Shown here: in pieces, positions 35,258-46,517 of the stretch
Position numbering within the stretch: the first letter of the stretch is position 1
Layout of the letters: every line of letters begins with the position of its first letter
Source: Liopterus haemorrhoidalis
Taxonomy: Eukaryota; Arthropoda; Insecta; Coleoptera; Dytiscidae
Direction of reading: 5' to 3'
Assembly: GCA_963971575.1 (NCBI GenBank)
Contig: OZ020616.1
Span: 28,252,306 to 28,316,305 of the forward strand
DNA: 64,000 nucleotides
Program-made: the position numbers and the translations under genes
The notes under the pieces: model-generated
The model's database searches: none
What the model saw: only the letters and a program-made list of their open reading frames with translations
Told to the model about the DNA's origin: nothing

Positions 35258-37565
35258 TGGCGCGATTTATAATACATAGTACATGTGTACTTCTACACGC
35301 TTGAATCAGTCGCCCGAATGCGGTCGAGTAGGAGCGTAGTTTTGCGCGATTGATAAGCTTCTACAGTAATCACACATGTGTACTTCTACACGCTTGAATC
35401 AGTCGCCCGAATGCGGTCGAGTAGGAGCGTAGTTTTGCGCGATTGATAAGCTTCTACAGTAATCACACATGTGTACTTCTACACGCTTGAATCAGTCGCC
35501 CGAATGCGGTCGAGTAGGAGCGTAGTTTTGCGCGATTGATAAGCTTCTACAGTAATCACACATGTGTACTTCTACACGCTTGAATCAGTCGCCCGAATGC
35601 GGTCGAGTAGGAGTATAGTTTTGCGCGATTGATAAGCTTCTACAGTAATCACACATGTGTACTTCTACACGCTTGAATCAGTCGCCCGAATGCGGTCGAG
35701 TAGGAGCGTAGTTTTGCGCGATTGATTAGCTTCTACAGTAATCACACATGTGTACTTCTACACGCTTGAATCAGTCGCCCGAATGCGGTCGAGTAGGAGC
35801 GTAGTTTTGCGCGATTGATAAGCTTCTACAGTAATCACACATGTGTACTTCTACACGCTTGAATCAGTCGCCCGAATGCGGTAGAGTAGGAGCGTAGTTT
35901 GGCGCGATTAATTAGCTTCTACAGTAATCACACATGTGTACTTCTACACGCTTGAATCAGTCGCCCGAATGCGGTCGAGTAGGAGCATAATTTTGCGCGA
36001 TTGATAAGCTTCTACAGTAATCACACATGTGTACTTCTACACGCTTGAATCAGTCGCCCGAATGCGGTCGAGTAGGAGCGTAGTTTTGCGCGATTGATTA
36101 GCTTCTACAGTAATCACACATGTGTACTTCTACACGCTTGAATCAGTCGCCCGAATGCGGTCGAGTAAGAGCGTAGTTTTGCGCGATTGATAAGCTTCTA
36201 GAGTAATCACACATGTGTACTTCTACCCGCTTGAATCAGTCGCCCGAATGCGGTCGACTAGGAGCGTAGTTTTGCGCGATTGATAAGCTTCTACAGTAAT
36301 CACACATGTGTACTTCTACACGCTTGAATCAGTCGCCCGAATGCGGTCGAGGAGGAGCGTAGTTTTGCGCGATTGATAATCTTCTACAGTAATCACACAT
36401 GTGTACTTCTACACGCTTGAATCAGTCGCCCGAATGCGGTCGAGTAGGAGCGTAGTTTTGCGCGATTGATAAGCTTCTACAATAATCACACATGTGTACT
36501 TCTACACGCTTGAATCAGTCGCCCGAATGCGGTCGAGTAGGAGCTTAGTTTTGCGCGATTGATAAGCTTCTACAGTAATCACACATGTGTACTTCTACAC
36601 GCTTGAATCAGTCGCCCGAATGCGATCGAGTAGGAGCGTAGTTTTGCGCGATTGATTAGCTTCTACAGTAATCACACATGTGTACTTCTACACGCTTGAA
36701 TCAGTCGCCCGAATGCGGTCTAGTAGGAGCGTAGTTTTGCGCGATTGATAAGCTTCTACAGTAATCACACATGTGTACTTCTACACGCTTGAATCAGTCG
36801 CCCAAATGCGGTCGAGTAGGAGCGTAGTTTTGCGCGATTGATTAGCTTCTACAGTAATCACACATGTGTACTTCTACACGCTTGAATCAGTCGCCCAAAT
36901 GCGGTCGAGTAGGAGCGTAGTTTTGCGCGATTGATAAGCTTCTACAGTAATCACACATGTGTACTTCTACACGCTTGAATCAGTCGCCCGAATGCGGTCG
37001 AGTAGGAGCGTAGTTTTGCGCGATTGATAAGCTTCTACAGTAATCACACATGTGTACTTCTACACGCTTGAATCAGTCGCCCGAATGCGGTCGAGTAGGA
37101 GCGTAGTTTTGCGCGATTGATTAGCTTCTACAGTAATCACACATGTGTACTTCTACACGCTTGAATCAGTCGCCCGAATGCTGTCGAGTAGGAGTATAGT
37201 TTTGCGCGATTGATAAGCTTCTACAGTAATCACACATGTGTACTTCTACACGCTTAAATCAGTCGCCCGAATGCGGTCGAGTAGGAGCGTAGTTTTGCGC
37301 GATTGATAAGCTTCTACAGTAATCACACATGTGTACTTCTACACGCTTGAATCAGTCGCCCGAATGCGGTCGAGTAGGAGCGTAGTTTTGCGCGATTGAT
37401 AAGCTTCTACAGTAATCACACATGTGCACTTCTACACGCTTGAATCAGTCGCCCGAATGCGGTCGAGTAGGAGCGTAGTTTTGCGCGATTGATTAGCTTC
37501 TACAGTAATCACATATGTGTACTTCTACACGCTTGAATCAGTCGACCAAATGCGGTCGAGTACGT
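35258..37565. repeat. 93-bp tandem satellite, about 25 copies
   Basis: The motif acatgtgtacttctacacgc begins at 35281, 35374, 35467, 35560 and then every 93 bp to 37513; I stepped through all 25 starts. Copies are about 95-99% alike, with recurring variants such as gataagctt versus gattagctt. All frames contain stops, so it is non-coding. Each unit holds gcttctacagtaatcac, resembling the element right end gcttctactgtaaccgc (37590-37607), so the unit may be derived from the terminal region. Confidence 0.97.
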
Positions 37566-37613
37566 GCGACTTACAGTTCAGGCGAACACGCTTCTACTGT
37601 AACCGCAGCCTTA

Positions 37614-38232
37614 GAAGAAGGCCTCGAACTACGCGGACGCATGGTTTGAAGAGTGCAGCTGGTAATAGGAAGTAGGCGTCAATTGAATGTGGAGCTGCGA
37701 ATGCTGAAGAGAGGATGGGGAATGATGATTATGATTGTATGGTAATGAGTAGAGACCCAATTTTAAGTTTATGCTTTTTTTTTCTTTTTTTAAAGCAGCA
37801 ACAGTATTTCTTAATATGTGCACGAATTAGAAGAAAATGAATCATTTGACAACGAGTTTTTAATGCTTTTTTACAATTGTAAGTTTTTTTTTTTACTTTT
37901 TGTGCATATTTAGAACTTTTTTGTATATTTATCGAGATTCATTTTTATTGTACAAACAATTAATAAAAATAGTTTACAAAATACACATGTTAAGTAAAAT
38001 TTAAAGACGTTACATCACTATGATTAAACGCATTTCTACGATAATATTATGTTCTCGGGTGTTCCCCGATTTCGTTGGTTTGTACTCGTAGCGAACATTG
38101 TACACTTCAAGTGTGTCTCTGCTAGTTTTGCTAATGTCTTTCTTCTATGTTAGTTTTGCTATTGTCTTTCTAAGTATCGTACGATATTTTCTTTAATACT
38201 ATTTGTAATGTAAAGTTATTTATTGTTTTAAA
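37614..38232. other. Unassigned sequence
   Basis: Contains a local duplication gttagttttgctattgtctttct / gctagttttgctaatgtcttt near 38120-38172. No gene recognised. Confidence 0.3.
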
Positions 38233-38655
38233 ATGCCCAAACAAAAACCTACGGTAGAAGCGTGGATTCGAAATTATCGGGAACTGAAAATTGAAAATAA
38301 TAAATTTTAAAAATATCAAATATCGTTAGTGTGGAAATTGTCGATGATTTTAATTGGACACGACTATTGATCTAAATTTAAATACGTACCGATAACACGT
38401 GTGGATGTCGAAAGAAGCTTTTTTACATAAAAAAATATTTTAAATCAGAAATGACAAAATTTTACTATAGAACATTTAGAACAACATTTAGGGTCGGTTT
38501 TTGAAAGCTTAGACGAGTTTAATCTTTAGGTTAAACTCGGTTACAATAAAACAATCCCATAAGTAACCATAGCAACCATTTTCTAACTATTTGGTTATAG
38601 TTAACTAGGCTTTCAGAAACCGACCCTTAGTGGTTAATTGTTTTTAGCAGGAGTA
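38233..38655 (+). pseudogene. hAT transposase remnant, N- and C-terminal ends only
   Basis: At 38233 a start MPKQKPTVEAWIRNYRELKI is followed shortly by a stop. From about 38379 another frame reads KYVPITRVDVERSFFT, a stop, KNILNQK, a stop, then QNFTIEHLEQHL, which is the hAT C-terminal motif (YAPITS-x-DVERSFS-x-YK-x-IL...NFT-x-ENLE-x-HL). The whole middle is deleted, so this is an internal-deletion derivative. A 136-bp MITE (38491-38626) is inserted just after EQHL; removing it gives EQHLVVNCF and a stop. The family matches 21332-21632. Confidence 0.72.
38491..38626. mobile_element. 136-bp MITE, TTA target site (Harbinger-like)
   Basis: The ends gggtcggtttttgaaagc and gctttcagaaaccgaccc are inverted repeats with one change, flanked by TTA at 38488-38490 and 38627-38629. 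Internal blocks (ttaactcg-like) are also partly palindromic. Confidence 0.9.
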
Positions 38656-39590
38656 GAGTTTTAACTATAGTTTTGGTTAGATTTTTAATTTAAGTTTATG
38701 TAGATTAATGTATTGTTAATTTTTTTGTACTATTTCTAAATTTCGTTATTTTGCAAACGTTGTTTTTTTTTTTAACTTTGTGCGTTTTGTACTCAACTCA
38801 ATGTTTATTTGGCACATTTTTGTGCTTCTTTACTACATTTTTGTGATTTTTGCAATATTTTTTGTGCTTTTTTATTTTTTTTGTGCTTGTTTATCCAGTC
38901 TCTAATACTGAGAAATAGAATTTTTCTAAATAATATTATTGAACGTAATTAAAATAATGTATAATTATGGGTGATTTTATAATATATCATTTACTTAGTA
39001 TTGATTTTACTATTTGTTTATTCACACGTGTCTAGACATCGAAGTATGTTCAAATCAACGTGTCGAGTTTAGTCGACAATAACAAATGATATATTGCTTT
39101 TCTGAAATTGTAGTAAGAAACATATTTTCGCCTAATATATCACGTTTTTTTCTCAATCAATACCAAGAGAAGAAAAATAAAGTATGATATCTGTAACTTT
39201 TAACAATCCTGTTCATTATACTCTTTTGTTCGTTGTTCATAACTTTCTTAGTTCTTAACAGAGCTAGATGAATATTTCATGTGTTTAAATATCGAGCTGA
39301 AATACTGCTGGAGCAAAAACTTCCCAGGCAACTTTTAAGAGCCATAATTAGTTCCTAAATACGCAATTTAAACAGGATTTATCAATTAGCTACGTTATTG
39401 TCAAAAACAGTAATGTGCTTAGTACTGTGAGACATAAATACCATTTGTTTATATTATGCTCTATCACATTATTTTATTTATATATTTGTTTATTTGTTAG
39501 AAACATATATAAAGAATAAAAATAATATAGCATATTTTCACGGAAAAACCTTATGAGCTTAATCTTTAGTTCTTATCTAATTATATTTTC
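38656..39590. other. Unassigned AT-rich sequence
   Basis: The T-rich stretch with repeated ttttgtgctt (38780-38890) resembles the A-rich flank inside the hAT element at 20713, so it is probably the rest of the same hAT copy. Beyond 38900 nothing is recognised. Confidence 0.35.
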
Positions 39591-39780
39591 GTGGTGTTTT
39601 TTCAAACGCTCAGTATTTTTTGTACATGCAGATCAAAAAATTGTGTACGCAAATTTCAACTCTCTAGGTCGAACTGTTTGGTCACAATTTCTATCATACA
39701 TGTCTACCTGTATGGTAGAACCTACAGACGCATGAGTGGCGGTAGAAGCGTTTATTGGTTATACCTTCGAAACAGTAAAT
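39591..39780 (-). repeat. Decayed HINE-like fragment, minus
   Basis: Contains caaatttcaactctctaggt and ctgtttggtcacaatttct, the counterpart of the conserved post-microsatellite segment of the HINE-like family. The microsatellite is lost. Confidence 0.5.
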
Positions 39781-39944
39781 ACGATTTTGATGAATTTTGA
39801 CAAATTTTATTGTAGAGAAATATTTTGTTTAGGCCACATTATCAATGGGCGTCATATATGTATGTAACCACTGTTATCATTGCAATGAAAATACTTAGTT
39901 ATTTTATTCTCGTTTGTAGCACAAATAGCCATCTTTCTTATTTT

Positions 39945-40350
39945 TACAGTTTCGTAGGCACGACCAAGAAATTCTTATTCAATCTCTCGTTTCTGTTTGT
40001 CTATCTGTTCGATATAAATTGTAGTTAAACCTAGAAAGATGAAATTAGGCATACACATATCAATCTTTGACCTGTATATATGAATAATACTGAGACTTCT
40101 ATAGTATATATTGCGCAAAAAATATAAACAAATATGTATTTTACAAAAAGAAAAAACAAATGAATGCTGTATCAAATGAAAACTTCTTAAAACTTGATAA
40201 GTGGAAACATTTATTTTAAAAAATCAAGTGATTTTCGTCAAAAATGTGTAAATATTTCGGTTCTCCGCCCTATTTCCCAGAGTGGCGGAACTAAAAATCT
40301 TAAAAATTCTTAATAATATAAGTACATAGTTGTTCAGTATGACTAAATCG
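39945..40350 (+). repeat. Decayed HINE-like fragment, plus
   Basis: Begins tttcgtaggcacgaccaaga with a short gtttgtctatctgttcg tract and aacctagaaagatgaaatta, matching the 5' half of the family with many changes. Confidence 0.55.
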
Positions 40351-40370
40351 CAAAGCAATAATACATATAT

Positions 40371-40508
40371 AATGTAGAAATTAAATTAATATCAAAGTAC
40401 TGCCTCACCAGGAATCGAACCCGTCAACCTAAAAATTTCGGGTTCTCGTTCTAGAGCCTAGAACGAGAACCGGTGAGGCAGTATTTTGATGTTTAATTTC
40501 TACATTAT
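40371..40508. repeat. Nested fold-back with tRNA-like stems
   Basis: Outer arms 40371-40409 (aatgtagaaattaa...gcctcacc) and 40471-40508 (ggtgaggc...tttctacatt) are inverted. Inside, 40440-40471 forms a second hairpin (ggttctcgttcta / tagaacgagaacc). On the minus strand gggttcgattcctgg gives a B-box-like core next to the ggtgaggc stem, so it may derive from a tRNA-like sequence. The outer arms end in sequence typical of this repeat region. Confidence 0.75.
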
Positions 40509-40559
40509 TCTTAATAATGTACAATGATTGAATCCAAAATATTTCTTCAAGAATCTTTC

Positions 40560-41860
40560 GAAAATTACAGAATGTTGTGTCATTGAAAAAATTATTTTAT
40601 TTTATTTATTTTTTATTTATGAGCTCTCAAAACATAGGAAAGAAGAGTAGTTTTTTAAAAGTTCTTTTATGATTTTTGTTTAAAATGACCAACAAATTTA
40701 ATTCTACACCCAGAGGGGTTATTTGAAAATCTGAAATATCTAAGTAATTAACATTGTTATAAAACGAAATATTATAATAGAAATTTTTGTACAAATATGT
40801 TTTGGAAATAATCGATTTGTTATATTGTTGAATAAATTGATATATTTTTTTAAAATTTAATATTTATTATATATCAAATAAACGCAGAATTAGCAACGGA
40901 AAGTAATTTTTAAAAACCTTTTCATTTGGACTCATTTAATAGCTTACATGAAATTTAATTTTTGTAGTTATGTGTAGGGTAGAGATACGTAAATTTCAAT
41001 TGGAAAGCAGTTTCTAAAAAAATTAGAACCGCTGGTAGCTGGAATTCGATCCCAATTAATACGCTGTCAGTCGCATTACTTTTCTGTCAGTCCTATTACT
41101 TTTCTAACAGTCCCAAGCAGATCCAAATTTAACACGCCGCGGCTCACTAGTCTTGATTACTTAGCTACCCACACAACAACCGTATATTTGACTTAATACT
41201 ATGTGTATGCGTATGTCTTTAATACCCTGTGACGTAAATCTCTTTATAAAAAATACGATTGTAGCAGTGGCACTATAGGAGCGAGGAGGCTTACGTGATA
41301 ACGTACGTTCGAACTCAATAGTTGTTTATTTCTTAACCTGAGTTTTACATTTTTTCTGGACTAAAGTTTGATATAATTGGCTTAGTTTATGGACTATTAT
41401 TGGGTATTTGGTATAATTTACTAGGCTTTTGAACTACGGTTTTGTTATCTCTAATTCATTCAAACGTTAGAATGCAGTATTGTTCTTATGAAAAATGGGA
41501 GCGGTGTTACCAAATGTAGTAAAAATGTGAAATATGCCAATAAACCTAAAATATTATTTGGAATTTTATGTTCTTCTTTGTTAATTCCTTGAAATTAAAT
41601 GAATCTCTGAACAAAAATGAATAACCATTTGTAAAATATCGCCTCTTCACAGATCAGTGCGTTTTACAGCCGGTAACGTCACCAAGAAAGAAAAGGATGA
41701 CGGTATTCATGTACAGATGACTGTACTGTATTCTAACATTTGAACGCACTATAAAAGCATATATTCAATATTTTGGCTCTCAAATTCAATTCAATTCAAT
41801 TTCTTACTTACTAGATACCTCTGAAACCCTGGAATGTATGAAAATTCTCACATTACATCA
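40560..41860 (+). repeat. Decayed HINE-like sequence with tRNA-like patch
   Basis: The segment around 40720-40820 (aatctgaaatatctaagtaa, then atagaaatttttgtac) matches the family body. At 41811-41860 ttactagatacctctgaaac and gtatgaaaattctcac match its 3' end. A minus-strand tRNA-like patch (A-box-like ggtagctaagtaatc near 41150; B-box-like gggatcgaattcc near 41050) lies between. Confidence 0.45.
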
Positions 41861-43185
41861 ATTTTTATAACATGCTAATTACTTTTATTTTTCATATTTT
41901 ATTGTAAGAATCTTTTGATTGAATGCAAAATTTATTTTAGTCACCCCTGCTGATAAGCAACTGCATTTTAGCATACAAATGGTAAATTCAGATCTATATT
42001 TATATGCTAAGAGTTGATAATATGTGTGTTAATAATTCTGTCTGCATTTCAAGGAGTATTATTAGCTAGTGACATGACAATTTTGAATACTGAATACTAA
42101 ATAGCTCAAAATTTAGAATATGAAATTATTACTAAAATTCGTATCGATATGTGTGGCATAAAAGGTGAGCTTTTAAAATTCCCCATTCATGTTGCCGTGT
42201 AGTAACGCTAAATAAAAAAAAAGACACTGATTTTAGACTGGGTTAAGATCTCTATTTTGAAATGAGGGTGGTTTCGGCTAGATGTTTTCTACTCGGATAG
42301 AGGTGAAGAAAGATGGGCAAGGGTTTCTTTTCTTAAATTAATTCTGGATTAATCGTCACAAAATTTATTTAAATGATATTGTGCTACAAGCCGTTTCGAC
42401 TGATCTGTTCAGTCATCTTCAGTCTTATTTGCAGTCAATGTTTAAAAATAGTTACACACATAAAAAAATATCGTTGAAAACAATTGAATCCGTAGTTTGA
42501 AGAAGGGAACGAATCCAAAAACCAAATTTTGGGAAAATTAAGAAAACTTGCTAAAATATCCACATAAATCGATTTTAAAGATCAACATCATCATTATTAT
42601 TGGTTTGGTATGCGGTAACCATATCCCGATGTTCTATTGGCTATCTATTACAGGTTGTTGGCAATTAATTATTTAATTAAGTGGATTCGTTGCCTTCTTC
42701 AATCTCATGAAAATAAATGGGAGATGAAGTGAAAAAATTAAGCTTTTACAAACTGCATTGAATATTTTTATTTAAAAAAAAAAACTTATTTATTATTATT
42801 ATTTGAGTATTTATTACTTATTAATTATTTAATTTTTTTTATTCATTTATTTAAAAAAAAGGAACATTTTATAAATCTTCTTCACTGTCACTCTCTCTCT
42901 CTCTGTCTGACCACTCGTTGGCCTGGCAAGTAGTTCTTCATCAAATGTTTTGCGCTCATCCGGAATGTAACACAGTAACCCACTTTTATGGCTTTTTTGT
43001 GCTCAGTTCTACTTATGACGGAGTTGGTCTTTGTTTCTTTCTTTTACCTCAGGTTGTAAGCCCCACTCCAAACAACTTTTTACCATGGAAATTCAAATTT
43101 TAATTTTTTGGCGCTTACTCCCTTCTTCAAACTACCGATTCAATTTGCGATTTACCTCAAACAAATGTCAGAACTTTTGTTCCCC
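41861..43185. other. Unassigned sequence
   Basis: At 42386-42425 cgtttcgactgatctgttca then gtcatcttcag is palindrome-like and of a type seen in 3' ends of retroelements, but no coding part is present. A (ct)n run is at 42889-42904. A 61-codon frame at 42918-43103 is unrecognised. Confidence 0.3.
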
Positions 43186-43790
43186 AGCCTATTCCCCATA
43201 CGGGTTGGTTTACGAAACTGAAAAAATTCTCAACAATGTAGATTTATGGAAACCGGAATAGTTAAACGGAAATTTATGATAAGATTACATTTTGAAAAAT
43301 TATTGAATTTTTTTGTAGTTGAAAATTTTTTAAAATTTATTATGTTATATCAAAAGTAAGCTTGATAGAAGAAATAGTTAAAGACGTAGATTAAGTACAG
43401 AAAAGTAGTTTTTTTTTAAATTTCTTTATTTCAACACAGTGTTTCCCAACTTTTCTTACCATTCCCCACCTAAGTCTAAAATTCTGACGCCCCCCTATGT
43501 ATCATATACATATTTTTTTATATTCAAAAATTGAATTATTCCCTAAATGAAGCCTAATTACAACTTGTTCAGGACAAAAGACTTAAGTCGAATTGCCCCA
43601 CTGAACAATCAAATTGTCCCCATGTGGGAAGTGAGACCCACGTTGGGAAACACTGTTTTAACACGATTTTTGCTAAAAATATGCAAACAAGTTTTTATCT
43701 ACGACCATCAAATAATAAATGTATTATCCTAACTGTAAATCCATAAAGTTGTTCATATTGCAACAAGAGTAAAAAAAAAATACGCGCATG
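43186..43790 (+). repeat. Decayed HINE-like fragment interrupted by a hAT MITE
   Basis: ggaaaccggaatagttaaac and the following cctaattt-rich stretch match the family body; it continues after 43663 with acgatttttgctaaaaatat. Confidence 0.5.
43437..43655. mobile_element. 219-bp hAT MITE
   Basis: The ends cagtgtttcccaacttttc and cccacgttgggaaacactg are inverted. Flanking 8-mers tttcaaca (43429-43436) and ttttaaca (43656-43663) differ at one base. Confidence 0.87.
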
Positions 43791-43847
43791 CGTGCTCGCC
43801 CGTCTTAATAACTAGAGAATATTATTAACAGGTTAGAATATATATTA

Positions 43848-44672
43848 GGTCGTCAAGGATGAAATTTGTAGAAACAAGGGCAAAGTTGGTTGATAACTTA
43901 CAAATTTAAGGAATTATTTTATTCATCAAAGTATGCAGCCATATTGTCTTTACACTTTTGCCATTTAAACGGCAGGTTGTTCAGGCCGGTAGTATAAAAC
44001 CCTGGCGGACGATAGTCAATGAATTCCTGGAAGGCCAGTTTTACAGCATTGTCGGAATTAAACTGTTTTCCTATTAAAAAGTTGTCCAAACTGCGGAAGA
44101 AGTGGTAGTCAGTGGGGGCTAGGTCTGGTGGTATGGAGGATGATGAAGAAGTTCCAACTCCAATTCCTGTAGATTTGCCGCAGTCATTTGTGCAGTGTGT
44201 GGTCTAGCGTTATCATGCAATAAGATAGGAGTTGATCTGTTGACCAATCTAGGCTGTTTTTCTTTGAGTTTTTGCAACATTTCGTCCAGTTGGTTGCAGT
44301 ATATATCTGCTGTGAACGATGAGCCAGGTTTTTTGTTTTTTGTTTGATTTTTAAGTAACCTGTACGGAATTTGGCGACCCAATTTGATATTGTCTGCTGC
44401 GTAGTAACACTAGAGCCAAATACACTATTAATGAATCGCGCGGTCTGCGATGCCGTAGTTCCACGTAACAACTCATACTTCATAATATTGCGAATTTTCG
44501 GCCGTTCCATTTTCAACAAAATTAATTTTTTAAAAAAGTTTTTGATATTTTTTAGAGCGTACAATGATTTCTTTAACAAAAAAAAAACAACGGTAAAATA
44601 TTAAGCCCGTGTCAAATAATAAGCTGTTAAAGTTGGCAATATTATTAACTACAAATTTCATCCTTGACGACC
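43848..44672 (-). mobile_element. mariner element, internally deleted
   Basis: The ends ggtcgtcaaggatgaaattt and aaatttcatccttgacgacc are perfect 20-bp or longer inverted repeats. TA is at 43846-43847; the right side has TG (44673-44674), a decayed TA. It is 825 bp with a transposase relic on the minus strand. The perfect ends suggest it is the youngest mariner in the window. Confidence 0.9.
43919..44510 (-). pseudogene. mariner transposase relic
   Basis: The ATG at 44510 opens MERPKIRNIMKYELLRGTTA, then TARFINSVFGSSVTTQQTIS and NWVAKFRTGYLKIKQKTKN, the N-terminal helix-turn-helix region. The gene then jumps to PGSSFTADIYCNQLDEML and ILLHDNARPHTAQMTAANLQ (second catalytic aspartate) and HPPYHQT, where a frame break occurs just before the third aspartate. 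Later pieces give a WQKCKDNMAAYFDE-like end with a stop at 43919-43921. The segment with the first catalytic aspartate is deleted. The ORF starting at 44579 begins 23 codons upstream in AT-rich sequence; I prefer the 44510 start because family similarity begins there. Confidence 0.85.
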
Positions 44673-44674
44673 TG

Positions 44675-45130
44675 ATGAAACAATGAATAATATTATTTTA
44701 AACATTGTTGTATAATAAAATCAGCTGATGGTTCAGCAACCATCTTTGATGACGTAGGTTCTAAGGTTAAACAATTGACACTCAAAATTCAACTCACTCA
44801 AACTCGCCTATGGCTCAGGTGGTAAACTTCATCTTCGTGAAACATAGCCCCCATTATACGCTTTTTAAATAAAATACTGTTATCCCGCACTCTCTAACCA
44901 AGGGAGGTTAATCAAAATATCTGAAAAAATCAGAAAATTACACATTAATATGAACCGTAATAGTACAACAAGAATTTTTAATCTGATTATTTTTTTCGAA
45001 TGTTCTTGATTTTTTTGCTAGGAATATTAAATTGGCTAACTGGAGATCTGGGCAACAAACTTGATGCGCAATACGATTGTAAATATCTATATAGAAGCAC
45101 GTAGATAATTTTTCCATGATTTTATCATTT
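44675..45130 (+). repeat. Decayed HINE-like fragment
   Basis: 44870-45000 (tatctgaaaaaatcagaaaa, then tagtacaacaagaatttttaa) matches the family body; ctatggctcaggtggtaaac near 44811 is A-box-like. Confidence 0.5.
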
Positions 45131-46171
45131 TTAGGGTTTTGTAGGTATGACCAAAAAACCCTTATACCGTCATTTTGTCGTCTGTCTGTCTGTCTGTCTG
45201 TCTGTCTGTTCGGTAAAAATTGTAGCCAAACGGCTAAACCTAGAGAGTTGAAATTTGGCATGCTTATACAACTCTTTGACCCACATATAGGAAAAATACT
45301 AAAACATCTAAAAAACATATCCCCCTAACAATATAAACAAAAAGGTGATCATCAAAAAAAAAAATATTTTTTTTAAATTCTGAGTAGGGTATCAAATGAA
45401 AGCCCTTAGTACATGGATTAACGATCAAAATTTTATTTTTGCAAAATAAATTATTTTGATGCGATTTTTGCCAAAATTGTGCAAAAAATTTTTTGTCCCA
45501 CACCCTGTAGCCCAGATGGTTTAAACTAAAAATCTGAAAAAATTCTAAGTAATGTACATTGGTGTGAACCGGAATAGTACAACAGGAATTTTTGATCAGA
45601 GTATGTTTTCGGAAAATAACGCATTTTTTGTGTTTTTAACTAAAATATGTTAAATATTTAATTCGCTATGGAACACTTCAGATAAGAAACTCTGGTAGCT
45701 CAGATGGTTTCGTATCGCACTTTGTAAATTGCAGTGCGAACGTTGCAGAGTTCGAATCCTATTAATTTAATTTTTTTCTGTTTTTTTTTTGCATTTCTAT
45801 TTTGTTTAAATTATTTTGTCAAAATTCTAGTAATATTTTGGTAAATGTTGCATTTATTTTTTAAAAGCGTAAATTTAATAACCAGTGGGAAGTGTTGAAA
45901 TTATAATTTAATTCTGTTTGACGAAATCAGAGGGCGTGACTTATGATATAAGCAACCAATGGAAGCCATAGGCGCAATTTTAAAAATCTTACTGAACCTT
46001 GCTGTATAAATAAAATACTGTACATATTTAGAAACTTAAATAATGGTATTAGGCATTCGAATTAAAATTCATAAAAAAATATTTTGACATAAAATTTGTT
46101 TTGGCATCCTAAATAATCATCATTCAGTTACTAAATACCTGCAAAACCCAGAAATGTGTGAAGATTCACAC
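45131..46171 (+). mobile_element. Helitron/HINE-like repeat, copy 2
   Basis: Same structure as 22171-23184: agggttttgtaggtat at 45133-45148, a GTCT tract near 45179-45210, atacctgcaaaaccca at 46135-46150 and the palindrome gtgtgaagattcacac at 46156-46171. It forms a head-to-head/tail-to-tail inverted pair with the copy at 46518-47586. It carries the best preserved tRNA-like patch. Confidence 0.7.
45690..45767 (+). other. tRNA-like patch inside HINE-like copy 2
   Basis: A-box tggtagctcagatgg and B-box gagttcgaatcc are about 45 bp apart. A 6-bp stem CGCACT/AGTGCG sits where an anticodon arm would be. There is no intact acceptor stem, so it is not called a tRNA gene. It may supply a pol III promoter. 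Confidence 0.6.
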
Positions 46172-46517
46172 TTCACATAAATTTTTTATTATGTACCCAC
46201 AATTTGCTGTCGCTCGCTTGTTATCTAAAAACCCTGAAATTAGTAATTCTGATATCTAAGGTAAGTTTATAATACTTTCTATAGTATAGTATTTTACACG
46301 ATAAATGAAACAACTTCTTAATGACTGTCATAAAAATTCACCATAATCTCTTATTATCCCCGTCATAAATTATTGGTAAACAATATCATTGCCAGAGACG
46401 AATCAAAGAAATTTTGTTTGAAAAAACATATAAATATACATTTGCACACATATTTATGACGGCAATTAATTTGTTGCATTCATATTGCACATAAATATAA
46501 AAAAAATTGTTGTGAAA
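46172..46517. other. Spacer between inverted HINE-like copies
   Basis: About 350 bp of AT-rich DNA; nothing recognised. Confidence 0.4.

Larger units (their letters stand above)
34611..37610 (-). mobile_element. PIF/Harbinger-like element carrying a 93-bp satellite
   Basis: The left end ggctgtggttatactggaaa and the reverse complement of the right end ggctgcggttacagtagaag agree at about 23 of the first 29 positions. Both are flanked by TTA (34608-34610, 37611-37613), the target site of PIF/Harbinger transposons. Inside is a MADF-domain relic, the kind of Myb-like accessory gene this superfamily carries, and then a 2.3-kb tandem array. The transposase gene itself is not seen. Length is 3.0 kb. 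Confidence 0.8.

Noticed and set aside
35258..37565. CRISPR-like array from regular 93-bp periodicity
   Set aside because: Units are contiguous and near identical with no unique spacers, there are no cas genes, and the context is eukaryotic.
41097..41160. Independent tRNA gene near 41.1 kb, minus strand
   Set aside because: A-box- and B-box-like strings are over 100 bp apart and no stems form.
45690..45767. tRNA-Thr-like gene
   Set aside because: A- and B-boxes and an arm-like stem exist, but the acceptor stem is absent and the sequence is an internal part of a repeated element.
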